Shown here: in pieces, positions 12,207 to 23,449 of the stretch
Numbering within the stretch: the stretch's first letter is position 1
Layout: each line of letters starts with the position of its first letter
NCBI GenBank assembly: GCA_015478945.1
Contig: JABUQX010014222.1
Location: 1-38,653 of the forward strand
Reading direction: 5' to 3'
Source: Trachelipus rathkii
Lineage: Eukaryota; Arthropoda; Malacostraca; Isopoda; Trachelipodidae
Length of the DNA stretch: 38,653 nucleotides
Translations under genes and position numbers: made by a program
The notes under the pieces: generated by a model
Seen by the model: the letters and a program-made list of their open reading frames with translations, nothing else
Told to the model about the DNA's origin: nothing
Databases searched by the model: none

Positions 12207-13950
12207 GTCAGTGGATATTTAGTCTCAGGTTGAGTACTCAGATTCCCATTCCCATATCTAGTAAGATTAGGGAGTATACGTATATAGGAAGTCGGTAGAT
12301 AAGGTCGATAAAATTAATAAAACCGATTCCTTAACGATCTCCCAAAACTAATATTTGTAATAAAATTTATTTTCAGCTACTTAAGCAAAATTTTTGTAAT
12401 TTTAAGACCCATTTTTATATTTTATGGTATTTACTTATTTATGGTATATGAAAGGTGACTAATATATATAAGTTATTTTATTATATACTTGAACTTTTGA
12501 TTTGTTGTAAGCTCATATTATTAATATAGTGTTGTGTACTTATATTTTTCTAATTTATGGTATATAATAATTAAATAATTGATTTGACTGCTTGCTACTT
12601 ACTTGTTTGCTATATGGCTATGGATTAACATGTACTATATCAATCAACTCGAGGTCAGAATGCTTGTTATTGGCTTATTTATATGAGCTATCATCGTAGT
12701 GTCTTAATTACATTAATTCAAGTCTCCAAGCCTAATCTCTCCTCCACGCGCCTCCATCTATAGCTTTGCACAGGTTTTGAGAGTGCGCGTGAGATATTAT
12801 GTCCTCCGCAGTCGAGTGTCTTCACCATTTCGACACTAATTAGTCAAAAGATTATATTGTACCACATATATCTATGAAGAATGATTATATCTTGATAGAG
12901 GATTTAGTAAAATATGTCGTATAATAACTCTCGGCTAGTATCATCCCGTATGCATTTTTGCGATATGGAGACCATACACAGACTGATAGTATCGCTCAGA
13001 GGTGGCGCTCGTGAGTGTTGGTGTGTGAAGCTTTGCAGTAAGTGTTTAAGATAAGATACATGACTATTCAATGATATTTCTACTACTACCTCAATTGCGC
13101 TCCACCAGTCGTGCAGAATTGTATACGAATCTGGCTTACTATATAACTTTTTTGATAGTGGTATATTTCGGTTAAATCCTTGTCGTTATGAGAATCCATA
13201 CTCGCATCTCGAATCTCGGAGGAATCTACACAGAGACCTAATACAATATACAATCTCTGCTGATATCAGCACCTCTCACTTACTAGAAAGCCAGTCCTGT
13301 ATAACTCGGGGAATTCATTCACAGAAGAGTTAAAGTCTTCTAGATAAATATGTAAGGAAGTGAATAAACCTAGAGATTAATTCACTTGTTTGATAAAATA
13401 TACCTTAGTGTGTGATTAACTCACTAGTAATTCAGTTTTGTCTTCAATTGATTGGACATTAATAAAATTCAACTAATATTGAACATGACGTAAATAAATT
13501 TACTGTGTGAGGGCATGAAGTATATTCGTCCTTCTCTCCTTATGATGGCTATACCGATCTGATTTCTGAGACATAGCATTAGCTGTTATAAGCAAAATCC
13601 GGACACATATTCTCACATTAGAATAATATATAGAATAAATATAATATGAAAAATATGTGAATAAAATTACTAGATTAATAGGTTATATATCACATTATCT
13701 CTCGCTTATTTCTTACTATCTCTAATAGGGATCGGTTACCTAGGATAGCTAGTGTTCTATGTAATCTAGCGACCTCCTTTTGAGATTATTTGCTTACGCT
13801 TGCACTCCCCCTTGCTATTACTATATTAATTTTAAGTGGACTCTAAACACTAGTATTGCACAAAAACAATAGACCTTTGTCATCAAATCTAACATTATCA
13901 TTCGTGTTCTGGATCTCTCTCACTCTCTCGATGACTCACTTACCATAATT
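12207..13950. other. Unassigned sequence
   Basis: Mixed composition, less AT-biased than the flanks, with no ORF above 60 codons and no recognised repeat. An earlier exon of the urea-transporter gene should lie in or upstream of this stretch, but I could not find one. Confidence 0.4.
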
Positions 13951-14245
13951 ATATATATACTTATTCAGTATTTTTGATATGATAATATTTATCAATATCA
14001 TTATTTATATAATATAATTATAATATTCAACTCATTATATATATATCTACAACTATCTCTATATATATATAATAATTATATTATGATATTATATATTATT
14101 ATCCTATATATATATATATATATATACTATAAGTGAGTCGTACTCCTAGTGTAATCTATTTGTATAGTCTTGCCTACTCTGTGTACTTCATCTTAACTAC
14201 TCCTATCTTCTTAATGCTATTCTCTATATATATATATTATATATA

Positions 14246-14280
<35 letters not shown>
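13951..14280. repeat. Two (TA)n blocks with a short unique spacer
   Basis: TA-rich arrays at about 13955-14130 and 14225-14280 flank roughly 90 bases of unique sequence. The Tyr/Ile-rich open frames here come from the repeat. Confidence 0.85.
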
Positions 14281-14283
<3 letters not shown>

Positions 14284-14563
14284 AAGGTAAAGTATATAAT
14301 CCTTTTTTTTTTATATAAACAAAAGTTTAATTAAAACGGTAAGAAATAAATTTACAGTTTACGACAAATGTGCTAATTTATTTTATTTATTTAGCTTTCT
14401 CACTTTTATTTTATATTATAAGACTCATTTAATAATTCCCTAATTGACTTAATTAATATTGTTTAATTTATTTATTTATTTGTTGAGTTTTTAATTAAAC
14501 TTAACTTTAATTATTTATCTGTTTGCCAGGTAGCCCTTCAGCCAACAAATCTCATTTTCACAG

Positions 14564-14652
14564 GGAATATTAATATATTTGTGGAATGGCCTATGGAAAT
14601 CCACATGTTGCCCTTGCTAGTTTTTTATGTGGTATTATGTCTGTTCTTACAT
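14564..14652 (+). CDS. Urea transporter (SLC14/UT) exon, first repeat, frame-disrupted
   Basis: An exon bounded by TTTTCACAG and a strong donor GTAAGG at 14653. From 14592 it reads YGNPHVALASFLCGIMSVLT, ending in phase 1. This matches the UT first-repeat segment with the pattern QNPWxALxGxLGxxxSTL: NP, VAL, a glycine and S-x-L-T are all in register. The preceding UT segment (SGILI-L-G) is present as GILIYL from 14564, but one frame off, so one extra or missing base between about 14576 and 14584 splits the exon. UT proteins are channel-like facilitators of urea in the plasma membrane. The break may be a real mutation or an assembly indel. Confidence 0.6.
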
Positions 14653-15119
14653 GTAAGGTTACGCTATGTAATTATATATATATTATTTTATATAATATAT
14701 ATATATTATATAATTATATATATTAGATATAAGTTACTTAACGCCCATACGGAACGGGAGCTCGTAGAAGAAGGTTTGACTTGATATTATGTAGAAAATT
14801 ATTTGGAAATGATAATCAAGACGATTAATTAGATTGCAATTCATGAGTGCTATCTCAGATCATAATGGTATAAATTTTTTTTTCTCTAGACTCATGATAT
14901 CTTAGGATACCTGATCCACTTGACCTTAACCATATACCCTTAAATTACCTATTAAAATACTGTATACCTTGTAAATCTCATATAACCTTAACCTACACTG
15001 ACCTAATTTGCCAAATTTATTGCCCTACACGGTTGAATCTAAGGTATAAAATAAAAAAAAATAAATAAAAAATATTATATAAATATAAATATAAATATAA
15101 TAAAAATCATTTTTGACCC
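14653..15119. other. Intron-like AT-rich sequence
   Basis: Follows the donor at 14653. Contains a (TA)n patch near 14668-14725 and an A-rich patch near 15050-15090. No feature was recognised. Confidence 0.5.
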
Positions 15120-16560
15120 ACTTACTTCTACGGTCTACCTTCACCATCATACGAACATCTATTTACTCTCTCAGATCTCACATTCTCGATAACTAGAAGA
15201 TTTCTTCTCATATACGCTCCGTCACCGAGTGTCACGCGTCTAGTGCGGGCAGCTCTCCTCAATACCCATTGTGTCCATTCTCGTTAAAATCGGCTCTCTT
15301 CACCTCTTTCCATTGTAATGTTTTTCTGCTCTGACTCATACTGCTATTCCTTACCACCCGCGATTCCATCTCCATATCTCTATAGGTCTTCATTTTACTG
15401 ACGGTTTTTCGGCCTCAGCCGAGCTTCTGCATTCCAACTTATCTCTTCTTCTATATGGTTCCCTCTCATCTCTTCCTCCTTTACTCTTTTTTTTCGCTAA
15501 ATCTTGTCCATACCATCTTAGCTGTCATTCATTTTGTATTTCTTCGATTTCACCAAATGTTCAATTGCTTTCATCTATATTTGTCCTTGCGCTTTGATAC
15601 TACTGCATCATATTTCATTTTTCTTAATTCACTCTTTATCGTATACTTTCCATTCTTATTTATCAAATCTCCTCTCTTCTTATTATGAATATCAATCCTT
15701 TTCCATTTTGTTTCAGCCATCTTTTACCAAATTCTGCGCCAACCAAACATTCTAAAACCCATATATTTCAGTAATGTTAGGTATTATCTCTAATACCGTT
15801 TTAATTATATATATTCTTTTTTCACTCCTTTATGCTTAATTACTTTTATTCTTTAGTATTGTGAGTATACAGTGCACACAATGCCATTTATTTCTGACAC
15901 TTTATTCGCCTCAATTCTTCCCTCAGCTTACTATTTCAAGTTTCGCATACCTACAACTCTCCATTTACACCCACATACAACTCTCTATGCATATCTCTCT
16001 TGTGAACCTTCTTCATCTCATACTCATACTCAGCTAGAGCAGCTACTCCGTCGGAATAAGGATCCATATCTCTACTCTCTTGTGTTTAAAATTCGTCCTT
16101 GACTCTCAATGCTATCTCCTATTCCTCAGGTGAAAAAATTTATTATCTCCCTATTATACTCTACTTATTTCGAAAGCAATATCTCCCTCATCTGATCTCT
16201 CGACAATCGCCATGAGCTAGTGTCTCTCTTGCGATATCTCCCTCTGTTATTGAGTGGCATGCTCAACTAACTCCTCGATGCATATAGAGGCGTTATATCT
16301 CCGCGCTATTAAGAAATAGATAAAAAGGAATGTGTTCTTGACCTTTACCAACGGAGTTCCTCGTAATTCTCTTACAAACTCACACACAACACAATATGTA
16401 TATCTGATCATCACTGAGTTAGTATAATATCAGCTCTCTTTTATATGTTGTATGCGTCACACATCTACACATATCATCTTGAATGGGCAGAATCTCTATT
16501 CACAAATTCTTGACTTTTATATCTTAACTGCTGTCCGCAAATAAAATATTCCACAAATTA
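15120..16560 (-). repeat. Pyrimidine-rich stretch, possible decayed LINE on the - strand
   Basis: The + strand is strikingly C/T-rich and A/G-poor for over 1 kb. Read on the - strand, 15120-15700 gives Lys/Arg/Glu-rich broken frames. One segment, AKMVWTRF, weakly resembles the LRWxGHV motif at the C-terminus of RTE-like retrotransposon proteins. The same strand skew appears in the much clearer RTE-like remnant at 24180-25740. The match is too decayed to prove. The alternative is plain intron sequence with a composition bias. Confidence 0.28.
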
Positions 16561-17630
16561 ATATTTTTATCACACTATAACATTACAATAATATATATTT
16601 TACTTTTACAGTAACTCAGACATATCATTACTCTACCAAACACCTACAAAGTAATCGATTATGTTTTCTTTTTGACATCTTGTGATAAAATTTTTAACTG
16701 ATCATTATTTATTTATATATATAATTCATTTATTATTTAATTATTATTATTTATTTATATTTTATTTATAATTACTATTTATAAATTAAAATAATTAATT
16801 ATTATATATATATCCTTTATTATTCGTATATATTTTACAGGAAAACTCTTTTAATATTATTTATTTTGATATTCAGTATATGATAATTTTCGACACTATA
16901 TAATATTAAAAAATAATATTAATACAATAATATTAAATATATATAATAATAATTAATTAAATAATAATAATATATGATATAATTAATAAAATAATTATAG
17001 TAAATTAATTTATTAAGTTATTTATATTATTATTAGTTTTTTAACTATTGACTCTTCTTTACAATAATTATTTTATATTATTGTCAGATTTATATTTAAA
17101 TAAGTCTTTACTCTCTCATGACCGAAGACTTACTTTTGTCCGAGGAGTTTGTTGATTGTTACTCATAACTCTCCGCTCACTCTTCTCTCTGTATTATTAT
17201 TCTTCTAGTAAGTAAATTATATATTTTGGAGGGTTTGATTTGTACTAACGTGCGGTATTCTACCCCATATTATTGGGATTATTATTATTGGATATACTAC
17301 TTGGGTTTCATTATTTACGACACCAAAACATCTTCTGTACATTCACTTAATAACCCCTTATTTGTGGCTATTATAATATATTAAAATTTATATATATAAT
17401 AAAATCTTTTTTTATTATTATGATCAACACGGGCTACGTGTTACATATAATCATTCATATCATAGGTACCTAACTACGTAAATAATATGAATAGTTGTAC
17501 TATTATAACCCTTACCTGTTGTAGTTTAAATATATAGGTTGCTCTATAAATATTATTTATTATTTAATTAGTAGTAAATAATTATTATAAAATATTATTG
17601 TCATAATATTCTTTTTTTTTATTATATATT
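16561..17630. other. Intron-like AT-rich sequence
   Basis: Highly AT-rich with short TATT/ATTA runs and no clear element. The missing UT exon of the first repeat (the GLYGYNG-type motif) should lie between 14653 and 17902. I could not identify it with confidence. Confidence 0.45.
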
Positions 17631-17645
17631 AATGTTTTATTTTAG

Positions 17646-17810
17646 CTATATTAATTATGATCAATTATGGATTATTATTTCACAAATTGGATACAAAATT
17701 CAACCTATATATTATATATATGATTACCATTTTCCTATTGGTGAGAGTACTGGTAAAGTGTCGAGTGATATATATAAGTTCGGGGTGAAGTCGGGTATAG
17801 TGTACTCAGG
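17646..17810 (+). CDS. Possible urea transporter exon (weak)
   Basis: This 165-base interval is flanked by TTTTATTTTAG and a strong donor GTAAGT at 17811, and lies where the UT gene needs another exon. One frame is open throughout and ends SSDIYKFGVKSGIVYSG. That resembles the UT segment in which a basic/acidic linker is followed by I-x-SGL-x-GYNG, but the key GYNG is not intact. The rest of the frame shows no family resemblance, and the phase does not match the upstream exon. It may be an exon with indels, or a chance frame beside a donor-like site. Confidence 0.28.
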
Positions 17811-17902
17811 GTAAGTCTCGACGTAGTATAGTATATATAATAATTATGATCGTGGGTATATAATATATATATATATATATATTCTCATATATATTATTTA
17901 AG

Positions 17903-18113
17903 GAGTTTTGTAGAACAAGGTTTAACTACAATGATGGCACCGTCCAAGCTACCAGTACAGTCCGTCCCTTTTAATCTGATTGCAGCATGGGTATTTCTCT
18001 TCTTTAGAACTAAGTTACGCGGATTTGCGACAGAAAATGTTACAAATGTTACATACGTCACAAATTTTACAAACGATACCGACGGTTATAATGAAACTAT
18101 CGACTGGGAGCTA
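17903..18113 (+). CDS. Urea transporter exon: end of first UT repeat and extracellular loop
   Basis: The exon starts after TTATTTAAG and ends CTA|GTAAGT in phase 0. It reads SFVEQGLTTMMAPSKLP then VQSVPFNLIAAWVFLF. This matches the UT signature in which a helix ends at a lysine, followed by LPVxTLPFN and a membrane segment. PFN is part of the conserved UT pore signature. After the helix comes a polar loop holding five N-x-T sequons (NVT, NVT, NFT, NDT, NET) within about 22 residues. Human UT-B is N-glycosylated in the equivalent loop between its two repeats. The exon is open throughout, and ATG 17931 is internal to the exon rather than the start. Confidence 0.85.
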
Positions 18114-19409
18114 GTAAGTATCTAACCAATGATTACTAATGTTTTGCGTGAGAGATTTATTTCGGTATTGAATGTTTTGGAGAAGTAAAGCGCTGGTGAA
18201 GCAGTTAGTTGTCTTGGGGTGAGATTTGTGTGGATATGTTTAATGTGAACAATGCAGTAATGTGGAGTAGAAGTGTTGTTGTAGATCTAGCTGCAATAGC
18301 GATTAGATGATTTGAAGAGAGGTGATGGGCTTTTAGTCTGCGTATTATGTAATTTTAAAGAATGTTGTGAGAGGGGTGAGTATGTCAATTTGCTCTGTAG
18401 TTGAATTCTGCTCCAGCAGATTGAGCTGGTTTATGATTGAGAACATTTTTTTTTGTTTATTCATGGGTATGACGTATTGGTGCGTTTTTGTACTTTATTA
18501 TTCCGATCAGGGCTACGGAGTAGTGAATCTTTTTTTGCGGGCTCCGGCTCCGGCTCCGGCTTCGGCTCTGGCTCCGGCTCGATCATTTTAAAATACCCAT
18601 CTCCGAATACATTACTTTAAAATACATGTGTGGCAAAAAGGGAAAATAAATATCGTATATAGTAACCTTTAAGATTTTAGGAGATTTATTGAATGAGATA
18701 GTTGGTTTGTTAAGATGAATTTAGCGGTATGTAGAGGGCTTGTTTTTATTGGTTACATTTGTGTGGTAGAAGAATTTTGAGAATGACTTTCTCAATTCCA
18801 GGATTCCAGTTTTTAAATTTCTATAGTTTTATATTGGTAATGTTGTTGTTTGAATTGACATGTCATGTGGAATTTGCTTATTGCTTGTGTATATTATTTT
18901 TGTGTTTGTTTGATTATTGAGGGATTGAGGGAATGACAGAGAAAAAATTGACCCGAAGAGGGGACAGAATAATACTCTGAGATGTTATTTTGTTTTTAGT
19001 TTGATTTGTTTGGAAATACGATTTCACCTGATTCTTGGGAAGTTCGTCTCAATAGAAAATTTGAAACAATATTTTTTCGCTTTTTTGTTTTAATATGTTG
19101 GTATCCAGGAATTTATGAATAACTATATGTCTGTCAACTGCATCGATGATTTCCTTTTGCCTACTGCTGTTAATATTGTCATTTGTGATGAGGAGCTGTT
19201 GAGTACGTTACTGTATTTTGCGCTACAGAGGTTAATGTGGCTGTTATTGTATTTATTGTTCGTGCTGAACTATACTTTTATAGTCTCATGTAATGTGAAA
19301 AGAATTTGCTTGTAATTTGAAATTAAGCATACAGATTAAACGATGTCCTTTACTTCAATTTTAAGAAGTATTGTTAGGATATAAAATAACAATCTTTATA
19401 AAATCACAG
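18114..19409 (+). other. Intron of the urea transporter gene
   Basis: Joins two clean UT exons: donor GTAAGT at 18114, acceptor AATCACAG ending at 19409, phase 0. The intron is GT/T-rich with no coding similarity. A 74-aa frame at 18367-18591 ends in an Ala-Pro run that is only the translation of the GGCTCC hexanucleotide repeat. Confidence 0.75.
18540..18581. repeat. (GGCTCC)7 hexanucleotide repeat
   Basis: Seven hexamer units, four exact and three with single changes (GGCTTC, GGCTCT, GGCTCG). It is an isolated GC-rich array inside an AT-rich intron. Confidence 0.9.
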
Positions 19410-19557
19410 GTGTTTCAAGGAACCATTAATGGAGTTGGTCAGATTTATGGCGTTGGAAATATTCCATCTTCCATAATGATTTGGATCGGGTTTTTCCTAT
19501 ACTCGCCACTACTTACATCCTTCTTCTACATCGGATCAGCAATTGGGGCTGCCTTAG
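19410..19557 (+). CDS. Urea transporter exon: start of second UT repeat
   Basis: A phase-0 start after AATCACAG and a phase-1 end before GTAATA. Joined to the previous exon it reads ...IDWEL|VFQGTINGVGQIYGVGN. GVGQIYG followed by N is one of the best conserved UT signatures (vertebrate form GVGQIYGCDNP). The exon continues with SSIMIWIGFFLYSPLL and then YIGSAIGAAL. These match the two membrane segments (FLxALxxxSPL and AAIGSxxG) that open the second repeat. All 49 codons are open. The canonical CDNP is replaced by VGNIP, so the cysteine and aspartate are absent. This is the strongest single piece of evidence for the gene. Confidence 0.92.
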
Positions 19558-19606
19558 GTAATATGAATAAGCAGTTATATTTTCTTTTCAAATCGATTGC
19601 AAAACT

Positions 19607-19612
19607 CACACA

Positions 19613-19666
<54 letters not shown>

Positions 19667-19694
19667 GTATATATATAGTAGGTATATATATATG

Positions 19695-19746
<52 letters not shown>

Positions 19747-19752
19747 TATATA

Positions 19753-19785
<33 letters not shown>
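19607..19785. repeat. (CA)n-(TA)n compound microsatellite
   Basis: A (CA)n run to about 19646, then (TA)n with a few G interruptions. It lies in the UT intron between the GVGQIYG exon and the next exon. Confidence 0.95.
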
Positions 19786-19829
19786 TTTATAATGGATATC
19801 CTTTATCTTAATATTTTTGACCATTTCAG

Positions 19830-19999
19830 CGGTGTATTACGATGCTTCAGCCACTGACAGATATATATGCAGGTCTATGGTCTTTAATAGCCTCTATTTG
19901 GTGAGGAATTATATTTTCACTGTTCCAACTCCTATGGGAATGGATCGCGTCTACTGTTAACGCCGTACTCGCGGTTTCAGTACAAGCAGCTTTAACCTG
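19830..19999 (+). pseudogene. Urea transporter exon, second repeat core, broken frame
   Basis: Bounded by CCATTTCAG and donor GTAAGT at 20000. Its 170-base length fits the phases of both neighbours (2 bases plus 56 codons). The uninterrupted spliced frame hits a stop and resembles UT only in pieces (AVYYDAS, and VFNSLY around the FNS signature). A frame one base later gives TDIYAGLW, matching the UT motif DIYxGLWxxNS, then GIIF and STVNAVLAVSVQAALT, but it has a TGA after ASIW. Family similarity therefore alternates between two frames, which implies several small indels. This means a pseudogene exon or an error-rich assembly patch. Low-quality consensus is plausible because TA-rich arrays lie on both sides. 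Confidence 0.7.
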
Positions 20000-20100
20000 G
20001 TAAGTAGGTGTTTATTACTTTTCTTTTCTCTGATTACAATTATTTTTGCATGTTGCAAATGGATATTTAAATCTCTAATTATTACAATTTTTTTATCGTG

Positions 20101-20115
20101 ATATATATATATATA

Positions 20116-20158
<43 letters not shown>

Positions 20159-20169
20159 TATGTAGTATA

Positions 20170-20225
<56 letters not shown>
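20101..20225. repeat. (TA)n microsatellite
   Basis: Two long TA runs separated by a short AGAGAGATATGTAGTATAG interruption. The array ends about 20 bases before the left hAT terminus. Confidence 0.95.
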
Positions 20226-20231
<6 letters not shown>

Positions 20232-20246
20232 CGTGTATTATTCTAA

Positions 20247-20262
20247 CCAGGGTTCTCAAACT
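20247..20262 (+). repeat. Left terminal inverted repeat, hAT type
   Basis: CCAGGGTTCTCAAACT. It is the exact reverse complement of 28663-28678. Similarity to the right end stops after these 16 bases. Confidence 0.75.
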
Positions 20263-20642
20263 GAGCTATCATTACGTATTTAAAGGGGTATTTAAATGAC
20301 TAGGTAAACTGCAGTGTTTTTCAGATAATTTTCTCCGGGGGAGCTTTACAGAGATTCGGGGCAATATAAGTATATAACATAATTTATATAAAATAAAGGA
20401 TACTGATATTTTTGTCACTTGTCAGCTAATTAGTCATATACTGTCTTAATGAAATAGTAAATATCCGAAATATAACCAAATCTTTACTTGAAAAATATAG
20501 CAATCTATTTGAGAAAAAATGGTGTTAGATAAATAAATAACATAAGAGTACGAAACATTATTATGAGAGAATATTATAATTAAAATATATATGAGTATCA
20601 TATGACCTTTTCAAATAAGGAAATAGATCTTAAGTAAAAACA

Positions 20643-20717
20643 ATTATATATATATAGCAGTATATATATAGAGAGAGCATATATATATATATGATATGAG
20701 AGAGAATATATAATAGA

Positions 20718-20760
<43 letters not shown>
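20643..20760. repeat. (TA)n microsatellite with GAGA interruptions
   Basis: TA runs broken by AGAGAGAGC and GAGAGAGAA. It lies immediately 5' of the jockey-like remnant. Confidence 0.93.
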
Positions 20761-20763
<3 letters not shown>

Positions 20764-20769
20764 TATTAG

Positions 20770-23130
20770 TTGAGATTAGCGACTCAGGTAGGAGGGAGGC
20801 CGAATCATTCAGCATTCTCAACGATCGTGAGCACTTGATTAGGGAACATCACATATTCCTGATTATCCTGAACGAATTTTGGAGCCATAATTTACTGATC
20901 TATGTTTCACCACTGTCCTTCTCTTAAAATACACCACTTCGCTCCTATCGGTAAATATTTCAAATTATATTCTTCTTAATTTCAATACTTTCTCTCCAAC
21001 AGCTCCATCCTGCTCTACTCGTTTTTTCTTCTGGTACTTGATCGGGCCGATTTGGGGCCCTATAGCGTTTCTCAAAGTAACTATAATTGGAACACTGCTT
21101 GTCTCTTGTTGGCTGCTTCGACTTCGCCGATAAGGTGGGAGCTGCATTCGTTGATGGATTATATACCATTCCTTCTTCGACTAAATCTTTCTTCTCATAA
21201 TCCATGGTTCGATCGTGCTTTGTTCTCTGGCCATTCGTAGGCTAGAGACAGTGCGTATCGGGAGGGAAAATTTTTTAAGTCTCTCCATTTACTTGGCGAA
21301 TTTGATTTTGCTAGAAACGTTGCAGGATACTCTTCGACGAGCAAAGCGGAGCTTTCATCAAAAGAAAGGGCGCTGACCTCCTTGTTCTCTTACTGACAAA
21401 TCTTTCTGGCCTTTGCCAAAAACATCTCTAACAACTTCTGTAAATCTGTCTTTCCTCCTCTCTTTATTCTCTGATGGGTTCTCGTTAAGATTTTCCAATG
21501 TAATAAATAACTTTCGCCTTCCTATTTTCCTCTTAACCAACCCTGACGATTCTGGTGAACCCTCATCCTCCTCCTTCCCTGAAAATCCTATGCTCATGTT
21601 TAGGATTACATTCGACCGGGTGCATGGGCCCCCTGAAATCTATGAGGAAGGCGGTGGCCCTGATGGCATTCCTCCTGAGTTTTGAGGGAGTGTGCAGCCT
21701 CCGTGCTGACCCTGCCCTTGTTCAACTATGATATATTCTTCTTAGTCTCGCCATCACTTAACATCTTTCCCCAGTGTTGGAAGCACGCAAGAGCCAAACC
21801 GATTCCAAGAAAGGTAGGGGCTCTGGATCCTTCTAACTATCGCCCCATAGGCCTCACTTGTGTTCTATCTAAAGTCATTGTGCCCTTCTCCTGATTCAGG
21901 AGCTCACTTAAAATTCTCTTCACTTCTATCGGATTTTCCCAGTTATGATCTTTTGTGAGACGTTTCACAACCCAACCACCATGCGTTTCCTCTGGCGATT
22001 TCGGGGAGACATACGTGGCGCTTGACATATCCAAAAGTATTTGACTGCAGGTACCTGCCACTCTCTAAGCTGAATTACTTTGGGTTTCTCCTTCACTTTG
22101 CTTACTTTTGTCAATTTTACTCTTCGTCCTTCTTCGAATTCGGCTGTTATATAATACTTTTTTCTGTTAATTAGGTGTTCCTCAGGGCTCTATTCTTATC
22201 TCTTACTTTATTCTACTTTTCATTAACGATCTTCTCACCTGCACATCTAACTCTATCCAATGTATGCCGATGAGTCTAACCTTCATTCTACCACCTGACT
22301 ACATTCTGGTCCCCCATGTCCTCAAGAATTGCCTCTCGTCTTAATCTTTCCGGATATTTTATTGTTGATCTGGATAAAATTTCCGGGTGAATTGTCTCTA
22401 AACTCTTCAGAAATTTAATTCTTAAAATCTCAACTTCTACAAATCTCCCTCTTTAAAACACCTTCCAACTTTCTGATCTCTTTCGACGGTTCTTTACGTC
22501 TCTCCTGGGGACAATATAAACATCCTTGGCCTGAATATATAAACAAAAAATGGCTGGTAAGGGCACATCACAACAAAGTCAAGAGGTGCAGCAGTTCAAA
22601 GAAACTTGGGGTCTTTGTTTAGACTCCGAGATCGTTTGCTTCGCCAGCTTACACAGTGTCTCATCCGGGACTTTAGAAGTGAGTACTGCTCTCATATCTG
22701 GGGGCTCTGGCTTCACCTCGGCTTTTGGACAGGGTCGGATCAAAAGCCAAAAGACTTATAACCTGTTCCACTTTCCACTTCACTTGACCTCTATCTTTGC
22801 TGCGCTGATGTTGGTGCATTTTTCTCTTTTCTATAAAGTCACTGCAGCGGCAGGTGCCTCGAGGGAACTGTCACCTCGTACCTCCACCTTTACGACAGCC
22901 CTCGTAGCACAAGGTGCTGTGTCTGGCGCATGAGTTTTGTGGATATTGGCAACTCCAGGTTAGTTCAAGGTGGGTGCTTCCTTCTTTCCAGCCACTTGTT
23001 CTGTGGAATTCTCTGAATTTAATTCCCGGCAACTTTAAAGCCTGCGGTCTGTGCTCATCTGCGTAATTTGCGTTAGTTGAAAATTTTCAGAGGCATAGTT
23101 CTCCTTGAATAGGGCTTCGCCTGTGAGTGG
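20770..23130 (+). pseudogene. Jockey-like non-LTR retrotransposon ORF2 (endonuclease end plus RT), broken
   Basis: Read across all three + frames, this is one degraded LINE protein. NPWFDRA and ARDSAYREGKF (about 21200-21270) match the tail of the endonuclease/linker of jockey-type elements. GGPDGIPPEF (about 21655-21684), FPQCWKHARAKPIPRK and DPSNYRPIGLTCVLSKVI (about 21760-21885) are the RT finger motifs. GVPQGSI (22174-22194) and FILLFINDLL are palm motifs. The catalytic box is YADES (22263-22277), with the second Asp replaced by Glu. CLIRDFRSEYCSHIWG (around 22660-22700) is the post-RT motif. Many frameshifts and stops, plus the altered active site, show it is dead. It encoded the endonuclease/reverse transcriptase used for target-primed retrotransposition. 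No 5' ORF1 was seen. The element lies inside the putative hAT. Confidence 0.85.
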
Positions 23131-23150
23131 TGGTGACAATTGGTGGTGGA

Positions 23151-23269
23151 ATATATATATATACAGTGAGTGAGTTAGATTTAGTATGCTATATATATAT
23201 ATATATATGTTATATATATATATATATATATGTTATATATTATTGTATATATAAAGAAGATATAAACAG

Positions 23270-23311
<42 letters not shown>
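23151..23311. repeat. (TA)n microsatellite cluster
   Basis: Several TA runs with GTTATA and GAAGATATAAACAGAA interruptions, directly 3' of the jockey-like remnant. Possibly grown from the LINE tail. Confidence 0.92.
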
Positions 23312-23449
23312 AGAGATATAGAGTATAATACTGTAACGTATGGATTCTCAGAAAGTTAGTATTAAAGAAGTAAGTTTATAGGAATCGTATACGACGAGTT
23401 TCGTCGCATACAAGTCTACAGTTTTTTTAGAAAATCCTCAGTTGATTTC

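Noticed and set aside
17220..17400. Possible missing UT exon (frames reading YYWDYYYWIYYLGFII and IIIIGYTTWVSLFTTP)
   Set aside because: Located where the GLYGYNG exon is needed and has an LFTT-like word, but there is no GYNG motif, no convincing acceptor/donor pair and no phase match.
18367..18591. 74-aa ORF with an Ala-Pro tail
   Set aside because: The tail is the GGCTCC hexamer repeat. The rest lies in the intron between two UT exons that join in phase.
19906..19908. In-frame TGA in the DIYAGLW frame as a selenocysteine codon
   Set aside because: UT proteins are not selenoproteins. The same exon needs other frame changes, so an indel or pseudogene explanation is simpler. No SECIS element could be assessed.
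19597..20283. Open frames of alternating Tyr-Ile and His-Thr
   Set aside because: They are translations of (TA)n and (CA)n microsatellites on both strands.
22550..22933. 127-aa ORF as an independent gene
   Set aside because: It overlaps the jockey-like element. The LINE motif CLIRDFRSEYCSHIWG lies in another frame of the same DNA, so this frame is a shadow.
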